From Actinoplanes sp. NBC_00393 (GTDB lineage: Bacteria > Actinomycetota > Actinomycetes > Mycobacteriales > Micromonosporaceae), in assembly GCF_036053395.1 (NCBI RefSeq), contig NZ_CP107942.1, positions 3,872,501 to 3,936,500 on the forward strand: a stretch of DNA of 64,000 nucleotides, in the 5' to 3' direction. Positions within the stretch are counted from its first letter, which is position 1. Every line of letters starts with the position of its first letter. The notes under the pieces were generated by a model. The model searched no databases and had not been told where the DNA came from. It saw only the letters and a program-made list of their open reading frames with translations. Of this stretch, positions 40,451 through 49,206 are shown in pieces. Made by a program: the position numbers and the translations under genes.

Positions 40451-41399
40451 GTGTGCGCTCCAATCCGAGTTCGTGCTGCAGGTACCAGCTGTTGAGCATC
40501 GCGAGTTCGGCCGGGTTGCCGCCGTGGTCGCTCTCGACGACGACCCAGCCCGGGTAGTCGTGTTCGCGCAGCGCCGCGACGAAGGCCTCGACGTCGACCA
40601 GGCCGCCCTCGGTGCCGAGTTCGTAGAACCAGCGTTCGATGCGCCGCCCGGCGCCGCCGCGCAGCATGGTCGTCTCCGCGCCCGGCATGAGGTATTCGGT
40701 GCCGGTGTCCGCGTACCGGGTGTCCTTGAGGTGCACGTGGGTGACCCGGTCGTGGTGCCGGCGGTAGAAGGCGACCGGGTCGATGCCGCCGATGGTCAGT
40801 TCGGCGGTGTCCAGGGCCAGCCCGGCGTCGGTGGCGGCCAGGAGGTTCTCCAGGTCGGCTTCGGTGTGCACCGCGCTCAGGCAGTCGTAGTGCAGGGCGA
40901 CGCGAACCCCGGAGGCGGCGGCCAGTTCGCCGACCCGGTTCCACACCTGGCCGATGTGCTTGATCGCGTCGGCGTCCAGCGGCGGGCTCAGCCAGGCCGA
41001 GCCGGTCGGCCGCACGACGAGGGTGTCGGCGCCGATTCCGGCCAGGAAGTCGATGAACGGCCGGGCGGACTCGACGATCGCGTCGTGGTCGGCCGGGTTC
41101 GCGGTGGACCGGAACGCCCAGCCCTCCTCCTCGACCGGCTGGCCCGGGTCCCAGAACATGCTGGACACACCCCGGATCGAGCAGCCGCGCAGGAACTCCA
41201 GGAAGCCGGCGTGGCTGCCGTGGTTGAGCAGGATCACCTCGGGGCGGCCGAGGTTGTCCCAGCGGCCGGTGCCGGCGGCCAGCTCGATGTGGTCGAAGCC
41301 GCACGCCGACACGGTCTTGAGGGCACGCTTCTGGTCCTCGTGCCGGACGAACACGTCCATCCGGATGTTCCATTGGTTGAGTGCGTACGCCCACCTCAT
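40437..41399 (-). CDS. Sugar phosphate isomerase/epimerase-like TIM-barrel protein
   Basis: The ATG at 41399 overlaps the previous stop (ATGA); 320 residues beginning MRWAYALNQW. Metal-site candidates are in 'VALHYDCLSAV', 'LALDTAELT', 'THVHLKDTRYA' and 'WVVVESDHGGN'. Its opening, the 'GVDRWFYELGTEGGLVD'-like segment and overall layout are shared with the next gene, so the two look like diverged tandem paralogues. No DUF6379 motif is in either. An isomerase, epimerase or dehydratase acting on keto-sugars is the best general guess. Confidence 0.8.
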   Translation of the reverse strand: MRWAYALNQWNIRMDVFVRHEDQKRALKTVSACGFDHIELAAGTGRWDNLGRPEVILLNHGSHAGFLEFLRGCSIRGVSSMFWDPGQPVEEEGWAFRSTANPADHDAIVESARPFIDFLAGIGADTLVVRPTGSAWLSPPLDADAIKHIGQVWNRVGELAAASGVRVALHYDCLSAVHTEADLENLLAATDAGLALDTAELTIGGIDPVAFYRRHHDRVTHVHLKDTRYADTGTEYLMPGAETTMLRGGAGRRIERWFYELGTEGGLVDVEAFVAALREHDYPGWVVVESDHGGNPAELAMLNSWYLQHELGLERTHGYR

Positions 41400-42325
41400 G
41401 CGGTCACCTCCGCGAGGACGTTGTCGATGTACCACTTGGCGACGCAGGTCGCCTCGGCGTAACTGCCGCCGCCGAGTTCGGCCTTGTCGTGCTCGACGGT
41501 GAGCCAGCCGTCGTATCCGGAGGCGACGATCTCGCGGATCAAAGCCGGGAAGTCGACCAGGCCGCCCTCGGTGCCCATCTCGTAGAACCAGCGGTCCACG
41601 CCGGGCGCCATCAGCTCCGGGTCCGGCGGAGTCCGGTACGCCTCGGCGGTGTCGACGGTGTGGGTGTCCTTGAAGTGGAAGCCGGTGCAGCGGTCCTTGT
41701 AGTCGCGGAACATCTGGATCGGGTCGACCCCGGCGATGGTGTGCTGGGCGGTGTCGCAGAAGAAGTGGACCAGCGCGGGGTCGGTCTCGGCGAAGAACAG
41801 GTCGAGCTGTTCACGCGTACGGATGGCGCCCCAGAATTCGAAGTGGCAGGTGGTCTTCATGCCGTGCTGCAAGGTCATCGCGCCGACCCGGTTCCACAGA
41901 TCCGCCATGATCTTGATCTTGTCCGGCGTGACCGGCTCGACCTGGAAGTACGTGGTGGTCGGCATGACGATGAAGTTCTCCACCGACAGGCCCTCGACGG
42001 CGCGCACGGTGTTCTCGCAGTCGGCGAAGATCCGGTCGTGGGTCTCGCGGACGTGCGGGGCCGTGTACTTCGTGGCGTACGGATAGGCCGAGAAAATGCC
42101 GGTGATCTTGTCGAAGCCGTTGTCCTGCAGGAAGCGCTCGAAGCCGGCGACCGAGCCGTACATGCCGGCCAGCATCGGCAGGTAGAAGAAGAACGTGTCG
42201 AAACCTTGGAAACCCAGCGCCGACAGCTGCTTGACGTAGCGGTCCATGTAGGCGCGGTTGAACGACGGGGGCTGCGGACCCTGCGGGGTCTCGGTGACCC
42301 AGTGATCCATGTAGGACCATTTCAT
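41396..42325 (-). CDS. Sugar phosphate isomerase/epimerase-like TIM-barrel protein, tandem paralogue
   Basis: The ATG at 42325 has AAAGGAGG inside the end of the MFS gene and overlaps that stop (ATGA). 309 residues beginning MKWSYMDHW. Metal-site candidates: 'TTCHFEFWGA', 'HFFCDTAQHT', 'TGFHFKDTHT', 'LTVEHDKAELGG'. It shares 'WFYEMGTEGGLVD' with the gene that follows. Aromatic-rich surface segments near the N-terminus ('GFDTFFFYLPMLAGMYG') could suit binding of an aromatic glycoside, but this is speculation. Its position directly after the exporter/importer and oxidases puts it early in the pathway. Confidence 0.8.
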   Translation of the reverse strand: MKWSYMDHWVTETPQGPQPPSFNRAYMDRYVKQLSALGFQGFDTFFFYLPMLAGMYGSVAGFERFLQDNGFDKITGIFSAYPYATKYTAPHVRETHDRIFADCENTVRAVEGLSVENFIVMPTTTYFQVEPVTPDKIKIMADLWNRVGAMTLQHGMKTTCHFEFWGAIRTREQLDLFFAETDPALVHFFCDTAQHTIAGVDPIQMFRDYKDRCTGFHFKDTHTVDTAEAYRTPPDPELMAPGVDRWFYEMGTEGGLVDFPALIREIVASGYDGWLTVEHDKAELGGGSYAEATCVAKWYIDNVLAEVTA

Positions 42326-43692
42326 GCGGGCCTCCTTTCAGCGGCGAGGGGGAAGGCGATCAAGCACGAGGCGGCGAGCAGCACGGCGCCGGTGAGCAGG
42401 CCCGCGCCGGTGGACGAGGCGGCGCTGGCGACGGCGACCAGGACGGCCAGGCCGACCGCGCTGCCGACCTGCTTGGAGGCGTTGAGCAGCCCGGACGCCA
42501 GGCCCGCCTGCTCGGCCGGCAGACCCGAGGTGGCAGTCACGGTCAGCGGCAGCCCGGAGGCGCCGAGACCGGCCATCACCAGCACGAGCGGGGGAAGCAC
42601 GGCCCACACGTACCGGTCGTCCGGGCCGATCAGCGACAGCCAGGCCAGCCCGGCGGCGGCCAGCAGCGAGCCGGCCACGAACAGCCGGCGCGGGCCGAGC
42701 CGGCCGATCGTGAGCGAGGCGGCCCGGGCACCGAGCGCGATGCCGATCGCGCCGGGTGTCAGCGCGAGCCCGGCCTGCAGCGGGTCCATCCGGAGAACCT
42801 GCTGCAGGTAGAGGCTCAGGAAGAACATGGTCGCCGGCAGCACGCCGCTGACCAGGGCGGCGAGCACGTTGGCGGCGGTCACCGAGCGGATCCGGAAGAC
42901 ACCGAGGGGCACGATCGGGTACGCCGCGCGCCGCTCCACCAGCACGAACACGGCGAACGCCGCCACCGCCAGCAGCCCGACGCCGAGCGTCTGCGGCGCC
43001 GCCCAGCCGTGCTCCTCGGCCAGGATCACCGCGGACACCAGCGCCGCGGTGCCGGTGGTGACCGCGATCGAGCCGGGCAGGTCGAGCCGGCCGCGGGTGT
43101 CGCGGCGGCCCTGTCCGGTCATCACCCAGGCCGCGGCCGCGATCAGGATCGCGCCCAGCGGCACGTTGACGAAGAACACCCAGCGCCAGCTCAGCAGCCC
43201 GGTCAGGACGCCGCCGAGGATGCCGCCGAACGCTCCCCCGGCGGCGGCCGCGGCGGTCAGCACGCTGAGCGCCTTCGCCCGGGCCTTCTGGTCGGCGACC
43301 CCGGCGGTGACCAGGGTGAGCGTGGTCGGCACCAGCACCGCGGCGCCGGCGCCCTGGACGAACCGGGCGGCGATCAGCTGCCAGCCGGCCTGGGCGAAAC
43401 CGCAGGCCAGGCTGGCGAGCGAGAACAGCAGCAGGCCGGCCAGGAAGGCCCGCTTGTGCCCCCACAGGTCACCGACGCGCCCGCCGAGCAGCAGGAACCC
43501 GGCGAACGTGAGCGTGTAGCTGCTGACCACCCACTGCAGGCCGGTCGCGTCGAGCGCCAGGCTGCTCTGGATCGGCGGCAGCGCCACGTTGACGATCGAG
43601 GCGTCCAGCACGCAGACGAACTGGGCGGCGCAGGCGATCGCGAGCAGCAGCCGGGGGCGGCTGCTGACGGTCGTTGCCGGGGCGACAGTCAC
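42322..43692 (-). CDS. DHA2-type (EmrB/QacA-like) MFS transporter
   Basis: The GTG at 43692 overlaps the GMC stop (GTGA). 456 residues and about 13-14 helices, with the family motifs 'LDASIVNVALPPIQ' (helix 1), 'LLGGRVGDLWGHKRAF' (loop 2-3) and 'GILGGVLTGLLSWRWVFFVNVPLG' (antiporter motif C region; only the first 20 residues matter). These proteins usually export drugs or aromatic compounds by proton antiport. In this operon it could remove the toxic aglycone released from glycosides, while the ABC system imports the substrate. That division of labour is inference. Confidence 0.85.
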   Translation of the reverse strand: MTVAPATTVSSRPRLLLAIACAAQFVCVLDASIVNVALPPIQSSLALDATGLQWVVSSYTLTFAGFLLLGGRVGDLWGHKRAFLAGLLLFSLASLACGFAQAGWQLIAARFVQGAGAAVLVPTTLTLVTAGVADQKARAKALSVLTAAAAAGGAFGGILGGVLTGLLSWRWVFFVNVPLGAILIAAAAWVMTGQGRRDTRGRLDLPGSIAVTTGTAALVSAVILAEEHGWAAPQTLGVGLLAVAAFAVFVLVERRAAYPIVPLGVFRIRSVTAANVLAALVSGVLPATMFFLSLYLQQVLRMDPLQAGLALTPGAIGIALGARAASLTIGRLGPRRLFVAGSLLAAAGLAWLSLIGPDDRYVWAVLPPLVLVMAGLGASGLPLTVTATSGLPAEQAGLASGLLNASKQVGSAVGLAVLVAVASAASSTGAGLLTGAVLLAASCLIAFPLAAERRPA

Positions 43693-45185
43693 CCCGCCAG
43701 CTCCGCGGCCAGGGCGCCGGCGCCGCGCACGGCGATCGCGACGCTGGTCAGGGTGGGGTTGCAGGAGTTGGCGGTGGGGATCAGGCCGTTGCCGGCCAGG
43801 ACCAGACCGGGTACGCCCCACACCCGCGAGAACGGGTCGCAGACGCTGGTGCCGTCGTCGGCCGGGCCCATCCGGACTGTGCCCATGTAGTGCAGTGAGC
43901 TGCCGGCCGGCATCACCTTGGGCATGCCCTCGACGAAGGAGCCGAGGGCGGCCGCGGCGCGGGCCTGGTGTCCCCGGGCCCGGTCGAGTTCGGCCTGCTC
44001 CCGCTCGGTCAGCTCGTACGCGATCCGGATGCCGGGCAGCCCGTTCTCGTCGGGCTGGTCGTCGGCGAAGGTCAGCCGGTCCTGCGGCCGCGGCCACTTG
44101 CGCACGCCCCAGCCCATCCCGGCGTACCCGGCCGGGTTGTCGCGGTACGGGCTGTCCGCGGGCAGCGGCACCGGGCAGATCGGGCTGAACATGATCTGCG
44201 CGTGGTACGGGTGTTTCTCCTCGTCGAAGCCGATCCCGACGACCGCGCGGATCGGGTCGACCGGCGCGACACTGTCGGCGCGCGGCGGCACCGCCCCGTC
44301 GCGCAGGGCGACGACACCGAACAGCAACGGGTGCTCGGTCAGGTATCGGCCGAGCGCGTCGGGGCGGATCCCGGAGGCCCAGAGCAGCTGCGGCGTACGG
44401 ATGGCGTCCGCCGCGACCACGACCGCATCCGCTCGCACCTCCTCCTCGGCCCCGGTGCGCTGGTCGCGCAGCACCGCCCCGGTCACCCGGTCGCCGTCGC
44501 GCAGCAGCCGCACGCACAGCGTCTCGGACCGCAGCGTGAACCGGGGGTCGCTGAGCACCGGGGCCAGCACCACGTCGGTGCCGCTCCAGCGCAGCGTGCC
44601 GTCCTCGCGCGGGTCGGCGGCGACCGGCAGCGGCCGCACGGTGATGCCGTCCGGCGCGAACTCCTTGCCGAGCAGTTCCAGGATCGCCGACGCCTGCGGC
44701 GAGTCACCGAACGCCGCCCGCGTGGTGTGCAGCAGCTTCTCCGCCTCGGTGATGTGCTCGTCCCACTCCCGCGGGTCGAGGAAGTCGATCCGCTCGCTGC
44801 CGACCGGGCGCGGGGTGGCGCACGTCCAGTGCACGCCCTGCCCGCCGACGCAGGACGCCGCGGCGGCGGCCGGCATCCCCGGCGAGCCCTCGGCGGCGCT
44901 GCCGATCAGGAAGGTGCCCTGACGTGCGGTGACGGTGCCTTCGACGACGACACCTCCGGGGATGCCGGAGACGCCGCTGTCGGTGGCCCGGCCCTGCGAG
45001 GCGAGCCGGGCGGCGGCCTGTTCGGCCGGGTCGGCGATGTTCTTGACGTTCATGCCGGGCGGGTCGGAGACGACCGGCCCACCCTCCACCATCAGGACGG
45101 TGACGCCGGGGACGGATTCCAGGAGCTTGCGGGCGTACGTGGCGCCGGTCGGGCCGCTGCCGACGATCAGAACGGTCGAGGTCAC
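43689..45185 (-). CDS. GMC-family FAD oxidoreductase, putative glycoside 3-oxidase, copy 1
   Basis: The GTG at 45185 overlaps the previous stop (GTGA); 498 residues. FAD dinucleotide motif 'VLIVGSGPTGATYA' (5-18), 'VGGQGVHWTCATPRP' (113-127), and the C-terminal GMC signature with His432 ('SLHYMGTVRMGP') and Asn476 ('NGLIPTANSCNPTLT'), the expected catalytic pair. It resembles the pyranose-oxidase/CarA-like branch, which oxidises C3 of glucosides and C-glucosides with O2. No secretion signal, so it acts in the cytosol on imported substrate. It forms a tandem with the next GMC gene and is about 30-40 percent alike by eye. Confidence 0.88.
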   Translation of the reverse strand: MTSTVLIVGSGPTGATYARKLLESVPGVTVLMVEGGPVVSDPPGMNVKNIADPAEQAAARLASQGRATDSGVSGIPGGVVVEGTVTARQGTFLIGSAAEGSPGMPAAAAASCVGGQGVHWTCATPRPVGSERIDFLDPREWDEHITEAEKLLHTTRAAFGDSPQASAILELLGKEFAPDGITVRPLPVAADPREDGTLRWSGTDVVLAPVLSDPRFTLRSETLCVRLLRDGDRVTGAVLRDQRTGAEEEVRADAVVVAADAIRTPQLLWASGIRPDALGRYLTEHPLLFGVVALRDGAVPPRADSVAPVDPIRAVVGIGFDEEKHPYHAQIMFSPICPVPLPADSPYRDNPAGYAGMGWGVRKWPRPQDRLTFADDQPDENGLPGIRIAYELTEREQAELDRARGHQARAAAALGSFVEGMPKVMPAGSSLHYMGTVRMGPADDGTSVCDPFSRVWGVPGLVLAGNGLIPTANSCNPTLTSVAIAVRGAGALAAELAG

Positions 45186-46654
45186 GGGGACACCTCCAGA
45201 AGGTCGGCGAGAGCGCGGGCGGTGATCACGGCGAGGGCCACCGCGGTCAGCGTCGGGTTGCAGGCGGTCGCGGTCGGGATGACGTTGTTGCCGCCGACGA
45301 AGACGTTCGCGGTGCCCCAGACCCGGCCGGCCGGGTCGCAGACGCTGGTGCCGTCGTCGGCCGGGCCCATCCGGGTGGTGCCCTGGTAGTGCAGGGAACT
45401 GCCGGCGGGCAGCACGAACGGCTCGCCGAGCGGGCGGCCGAGGGCTTTCGCGGCGGTGCGCAGCTCCTCGACGGCCGCGGCGATCGCGGCCTGGTCGGCG
45501 TCGGTCAGCGTGTAGTCGACCCGGATCGCCGGCATGCCGTGCTCGTCGGGGGTGTCCTCGTCGAACCAGACCCGGTCGGCGGCGGACACCTCCTTGCGGC
45601 AGAACCAGCCGAGCCCGACGACCTGGCCGGGGCGCACGGTGATGCCGGGGTCGAGCTTGACCGGGGAAGCGTCCATCTGCATGACCTGGCCGTGGAAGGG
45701 GCGGCCGGCGGCGTACGGCACCCAGGACACGCCGGAGAGCGGAATGATCGCGCCGCCACCCGGTGTGCTGGCCGCCGACACGCTCACCTTCGCCGGGGCC
45801 TCGTCGGTGACGTACCGGTCGTCCAGCAACGACGCCGTCATGATCTGCGGCTGGTCGTTCAGATACCGGCCGAGCGCGGCCGACCGGATCCCGGAGACCC
45901 ACAACAGCTGCGGGGTACGGAACGCGTCCGCCGCCACCACGACAGCGCGGCTCTCGACGACTTCACGCTCACCGGTGGCCACGTCGACGACCTCGACACC
46001 GGTGGCCCGGTCGCCCTCGGTGACGATCCGCGTGGCCCGCGTGCCCGCCCGAAGGGTGACGTTGCCGCGCTCCCACAGGTCACCGGCGATCACCGCCGGG
46101 CCGGTCCAGTGCAGGCTGCCGTCACCGGAGGCGGCGACCGCGACCGGCATCGGCCCGACCGGCCGCCGCTCGGGCTGGTCGAACACCTCCCCCAGCACCT
46201 GCTGCACCGCGTCCCGCAGCGGCGCGCCGTCGAACGCGTGCGTCGTCACGGCCAGCAGTTCCTCGGCCCGGTCCAGCGCCTCGTCCAGGACGGCCGGGTC
46301 GAGGAAGCCGGGCACCTCGTCGTCGCCGGGCCGCGGGCAGGCCGCGGTCCAGTGCGCGCCCATCCCACCGACGTTCGTGGAGATCGCGGCGTTGGGCATG
46401 TCCGGTGTGCCGATCAGCGCGGTTCCCGGCCGGGCCGGGGTGGCACCCGGCGGCGGCGCCGCACCCGCCGGCAGCCCGGCCAGCGCCGCGCCCGGATCGG
46501 CGATGTTCTTCACGTGCCCGCCGGGCACGTCGCCGAGCACCTGCCCGGCCTCCAGCACGAGGATGCGCAGGTCGGGGGCCCGGTCGGCCAGTTCCCGGGC
46601 GGCGGCGGTGCCGACCGGACCCGATCCGACAACCACCACGTCGTACGCGCTCAT
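45182..46654 (-). CDS. GMC-family FAD oxidoreductase, putative glycoside 3-oxidase, copy 2
   Basis: The ATG at 46654 has AAGGAG six bases upstream; 490 residues. FAD motif 'VVVVGSGPVGTAAARELA', 'STNVGGMGAHWTAACPRPG' near 105, catalytic His422 ('SLHYQGTTRMGP') and Asn466 ('NNVIPTATACNPTLT'). It is very similar in plan to copy 1, but the substrate-loop region (about 60-100 and 290-330) differs strongly, suggesting a different glycoside. Both lack a heme or cytochrome partner gene, so O2 is the likely electron acceptor, giving H2O2. It lies 17 bp after the DUF6379 copy 2 stop. Confidence 0.88.
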   Translation of the reverse strand: MSAYDVVVVGSGPVGTAAARELADRAPDLRILVLEAGQVLGDVPGGHVKNIADPGAALAGLPAGAAPPPGATPARPGTALIGTPDMPNAAISTNVGGMGAHWTAACPRPGDDEVPGFLDPAVLDEALDRAEELLAVTTHAFDGAPLRDAVQQVLGEVFDQPERRPVGPMPVAVAASGDGSLHWTGPAVIAGDLWERGNVTLRAGTRATRIVTEGDRATGVEVVDVATGEREVVESRAVVVAADAFRTPQLLWVSGIRSAALGRYLNDQPQIMTASLLDDRYVTDEAPAKVSVSAASTPGGGAIIPLSGVSWVPYAAGRPFHGQVMQMDASPVKLDPGITVRPGQVVGLGWFCRKEVSAADRVWFDEDTPDEHGMPAIRVDYTLTDADQAAIAAAVEELRTAAKALGRPLGEPFVLPAGSSLHYQGTTRMGPADDGTSVCDPAGRVWGTANVFVGGNNVIPTATACNPTLTAVALAVITARALADLLEVSP

Positions 46655-46671
46655 GTCGCTCCTTGAGAGGA

Positions 46672-47049
46672 TCAGCCCGCCAGGGTGAGCCGCTTGCTGT
46701 CGCGGCCACCGCCCGGCACGGGCATGTAGGAGATCCGCAGCCGGACGACTACGGTGACGTCGTGCTCGCCGGCGGCGAGCGGTTCGTCGGTGGTGAAGCC
46801 GAGCTGGGCGCGTTCGCCCATCTCCCAGCGGTCGTCGGTGACCTGCGGCAGCTGGTCGAAGGTGTACGTGTTGCCGTGCACGGTGAACGTGGTGCGCGAG
46901 GACGGCACCGGCTTGCCGTCGAGCACCAGGTCGACAGCCTCGACCATGGACAGGGTCAGGCCGCGGTAGTACGGCATCCGCACCTCGACCACCCCGCCGT
47001 CCTCGCGGGCGGTGAAGCCCTCCTCGCAGACGATGTACTTGTCGAACAT
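46672..47049 (-). CDS. DUF6379 protein, putative C-glycoside deglycosidase beta subunit, copy 2
   Basis: The ATG at 47049 shares one base with the TGA of the TIM-barrel gene before it (TGATG). 125 residues. The family motif reads 'VRMPYYRGLTLSMVE' (about 23-37), followed by 'LVLDGKPVPSSRTTFTV' and the C-terminal 'LRISYMPVPGGG'. It has an extended N-terminus 'MFDKYIVCEEGF' compared with copies 1 and 3. It is the coupled partner of the barrel at 47049-48029. Confidence 0.83.
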   Translation of the reverse strand: MFDKYIVCEEGFTAREDGGVVEVRMPYYRGLTLSMVEAVDLVLDGKPVPSSRTTFTVHGNTYTFDQLPQVTDDRWEMGERAQLGFTTDEPLAAGEHDVTVVVRLRISYMPVPGGGRDSKRLTLAG

Positions 47050-48029
47050 CAGGCTTCCTCTCCCAGAAGGCGGGCGAACATGGCGTGCTGGCGGCGGACC
47101 TGCTCGACGCTGTCCACCGGGTAGACGTCCTGGATGTGGCGGTTGCCCTCGTACTCGCTGGACAGGTAGCCGTCGAAGCCGCCCGCGGCGAGCACCGGCA
47201 CGATCTCGTCGTACGGGATCGAGTACTCGGTGAGGTCCTCGGTCATCTCGTAGAACTTGGCCTGGATGTGCCCGATCAGGCCCATGTGCGGCAGCATCGC
47301 CTTCGGGTCCGACCAGATGTAGTGGGTGGCCTGCCGGGCCAGACCGAAGTCGACCGGGCCGCCGCCGCGGTAGTTCACGATGTCCATCAGCGCGTGCGAG
47401 TCGCCGTGGTCGTCGTAGGTCTTGACGATCAGGTCGACCAGTTCCGGCTTCGCGCCGTCGCGCAGGGCCCGCTCGCTGACCACCCGCGGGAACCGCTTCA
47501 CGTAGGTGCCCATGTCCGGCATCAGGCCCAGCGCCGGCGAGCCGGTGCGGTGCATGACCTCCAGGTGCTGCAGGATCCACGGGTGCTCGTAGTGGAACGG
47601 CGCGTGCACCTCGAGCAGCAGGCGTACGCCCTTCTCCTCGGCGTACGGCGCGGCCGCCGCCATCACCTCCGGCGGGGTGTTGATGATCGCCCGGATGATG
47701 GTGGCGCCGAGCTTCACCGCGATGTCGATGTCCTGGTGCACCGAGGCGACCTGCTCCTCGAGGGTCAGCCAGCGGTTCGGGTAGCGCTTGGTGTCCAGGA
47801 ACAGGTCGGTCGCCACCGGGTGCGTGCCGTACTTGTCCATCCAGCCGAACCAGTCGGTCACGAACTCGTCGGTCAGCTTCGGGTAGCCGGGGATCGACTG
47901 CTCGGGGATGATCTCGATGCCCTTGGCGCCGATCTCCCCGGCCACCCGGATGCAGTCCTCCAGCGACAGCGTCCGCAGGAAGTACTCCTCCTGGAACGAG
48001 TAGAGGCTCACGCCACGCTTGATGCTCAC
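47049..48029 (-). CDS. Putative C-glycoside deglycosidase alpha subunit, copy 2 (TIM barrel)
   Basis: The GTG at 48029 overlaps the redoxin stop (GTGA); 326 residues beginning MSIKRGVSLYSFQEEYF. The metal-site pattern matches copy 1 at the same positions: Glu140 and His142 ('LLEVHAPFH'), Asp172 ('GLMPDMGTY'), His254 ('IGHIQAKFYE') and Glu292 ('LSSEYEGN'). It is translationally coupled to DUF6379 copy 2. The middle loop ('HYIWSDPKAMLPHMG', about 236-250) differs from copy 1 and would face the substrate in the barrel mouth. A deglycosidase with its own aglycone range is inferred. Confidence 0.82.
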   Translation of the reverse strand: MSIKRGVSLYSFQEEYFLRTLSLEDCIRVAGEIGAKGIEIIPEQSIPGYPKLTDEFVTDWFGWMDKYGTHPVATDLFLDTKRYPNRWLTLEEQVASVHQDIDIAVKLGATIIRAIINTPPEVMAAAAPYAEEKGVRLLLEVHAPFHYEHPWILQHLEVMHRTGSPALGLMPDMGTYVKRFPRVVSERALRDGAKPELVDLIVKTYDDHGDSHALMDIVNYRGGGPVDFGLARQATHYIWSDPKAMLPHMGLIGHIQAKFYEMTEDLTEYSIPYDEIVPVLAAGGFDGYLSSEYEGNRHIQDVYPVDSVEQVRRQHAMFARLLGEEA

Positions 48030-48895
48030 GCTGTCTTCCTTTCTTTACGGTGGTCGACCCAGTGCGGCAGGTCCCAGGGGCGGGCGAGCGCCTCGCGCAG
48101 GCGGGCGGCCAGGTCGTCGCGGTCGGGCAGGGGCGAGAAACGGCCGTCGGGCCGGGTGTAGACGCGGCAGCCCAGGGCGGGCGGGCTGTCGTCGGCGTAC
48201 AGGTCGGCGCCGCCGACGTGGAAGGTCGGCGAGCCCGGGAAACCCGGCTCAGGGGTGTGCACCTCGCGTTCGGCGACGTGCACCTCGGTGCGCCCGGCCT
48301 CGGCGAGCACCGCACGCAGCAACTCGGCGGCCTGCTCGTGGCTGGGGCAGCCGGCCCACCAGAGCAGCTCCACCCGCCACTTGATCGAGCAACCGGCCGG
48401 TGAGGTGATCGGCCTGGTCACGTCGCTTCCGGTCAGCACGCTTTCCAACGCTTGGCGTACGTACGACGCGTTCTGCGCCGGGTCGTCGTAGTCCGCGTCC
48501 GGGGCGCCGTGGTAGCGGACGGACCCGGCCCGGTCGATCACGAACACCTCGGGCGTCGCGGTGGCGCCGTAGGCACGGGCCGTGGACTGGGCGGCGTCCC
48601 GCAGGAACGGGCCGGCCAGTTCGCCGCCGGCCACCCGGGCGGCCATCACGGCGGCGGTGTCCTGCGGCGCGCCGGTCTCGTCGTTGCTGATGATCTGCAG
48701 GACGACGACGCCCCGGTCCGCGTAGTCGCGGGCCACGTCCTGGATCCGGTCGTGCCAGGCGCGGGCGTACGGGCAGCCGTTGGCGGTGAAGACCACCACC
48801 GTGGCCGCCTGCTCGGCGGGCGCGAGGCTGACCAGCGTGCCATCGGTGTCCGGAAGGGTGAAAGCGGGCGCCTTGTCACCGACAGTGAGCCTCAT
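48026..48895 (-). CDS. Redoxin (AhpC/TSA-like) protein with second thioredoxin-like half
   Basis: The ATG at 48895 overlaps the DUF6379 copy 3 stop (ATGA); 289 residues. The N-terminal half (1-180) is AhpC/TSA-like: 'VGDKAPAFTLPDTDG', one Cys in 'VVFTANGCPYARAWHDRI', and 'YGATATPEVFVIDRAG'. The usual CxxC is CPYA, so it keeps a single peroxidatic-type Cys. The second half (about 195-289) begins 'VELLWWAGCPSHEQAAELL' and contains a 'SPTFHVGG' cis-Pro-like loop, resembling a small thioredoxin-fold module. It could deal with H2O2 from the GMC oxidases; that is inference from its place. Confidence 0.82.
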   Translation of the reverse strand: MRLTVGDKAPAFTLPDTDGTLVSLAPAEQAATVVVFTANGCPYARAWHDRIQDVARDYADRGVVVLQIISNDETGAPQDTAAVMAARVAGGELAGPFLRDAAQSTARAYGATATPEVFVIDRAGSVRYHGAPDADYDDPAQNASYVRQALESVLTGSDVTRPITSPAGCSIKWRVELLWWAGCPSHEQAAELLRAVLAEAGRTEVHVAEREVHTPEPGFPGSPTFHVGGADLYADDSPPALGCRVYTRPDGRFSPLPDRDDLAARLREALARPWDLPHWVDHRKERKTA

Positions 48896-49206
48896 CGGAC
48901 GGTCACCTCCGTTCGGGCGGTGGCGCGCTGCACGAGCGGCACGCCGGGGGCCTGCTGGATGTAGGGGATGCGGACCGCGACGCTGACCTCGATCTCGCCG
49001 CCGGCGGCCGGCGCGCTGACCTCGATCGGATCGCGCAGGTCCCACGTCCCGCCGTCGGGGATCACGCCGGGCACGCCGTTGACCTCGACGGACTCGACAC
49101 AGGACAGCGGCAGCGACCGGTACCACGGCAGGTGGACGGCGACGACCAGACGACCGTCGCGGACGGTGGCGCATCCGGGGCGCAGCATGCCTTCGTGCAT
49201 GGTCAT
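48892..49206 (-). CDS. DUF6379 protein, putative C-glycoside deglycosidase beta subunit, copy 3 (short)
   Basis: The ATG at 49206 overlaps the preceding stop (ATGA); 104 residues, the shortest of the three copies. Motifs: 'VHLPWYRSLPLSCVE' (about 24-38), 'VNGVPGVIPDGGTWDL' and the C-terminal 'VRIPYIQQAPG'. The middle strand segment seen in the longer copies is reduced. It is coupled to the barrel at 49203-50135, which is also shorter than the other two alpha-type proteins. Confidence 0.8.
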   Translation of the reverse strand: MTMHEGMLRPGCATVRDGRLVVAVHLPWYRSLPLSCVESVEVNGVPGVIPDGGTWDLRDPIEVSAPAAGGEIEVSVAVRIPYIQQAPGVPLVQRATARTEVTVR

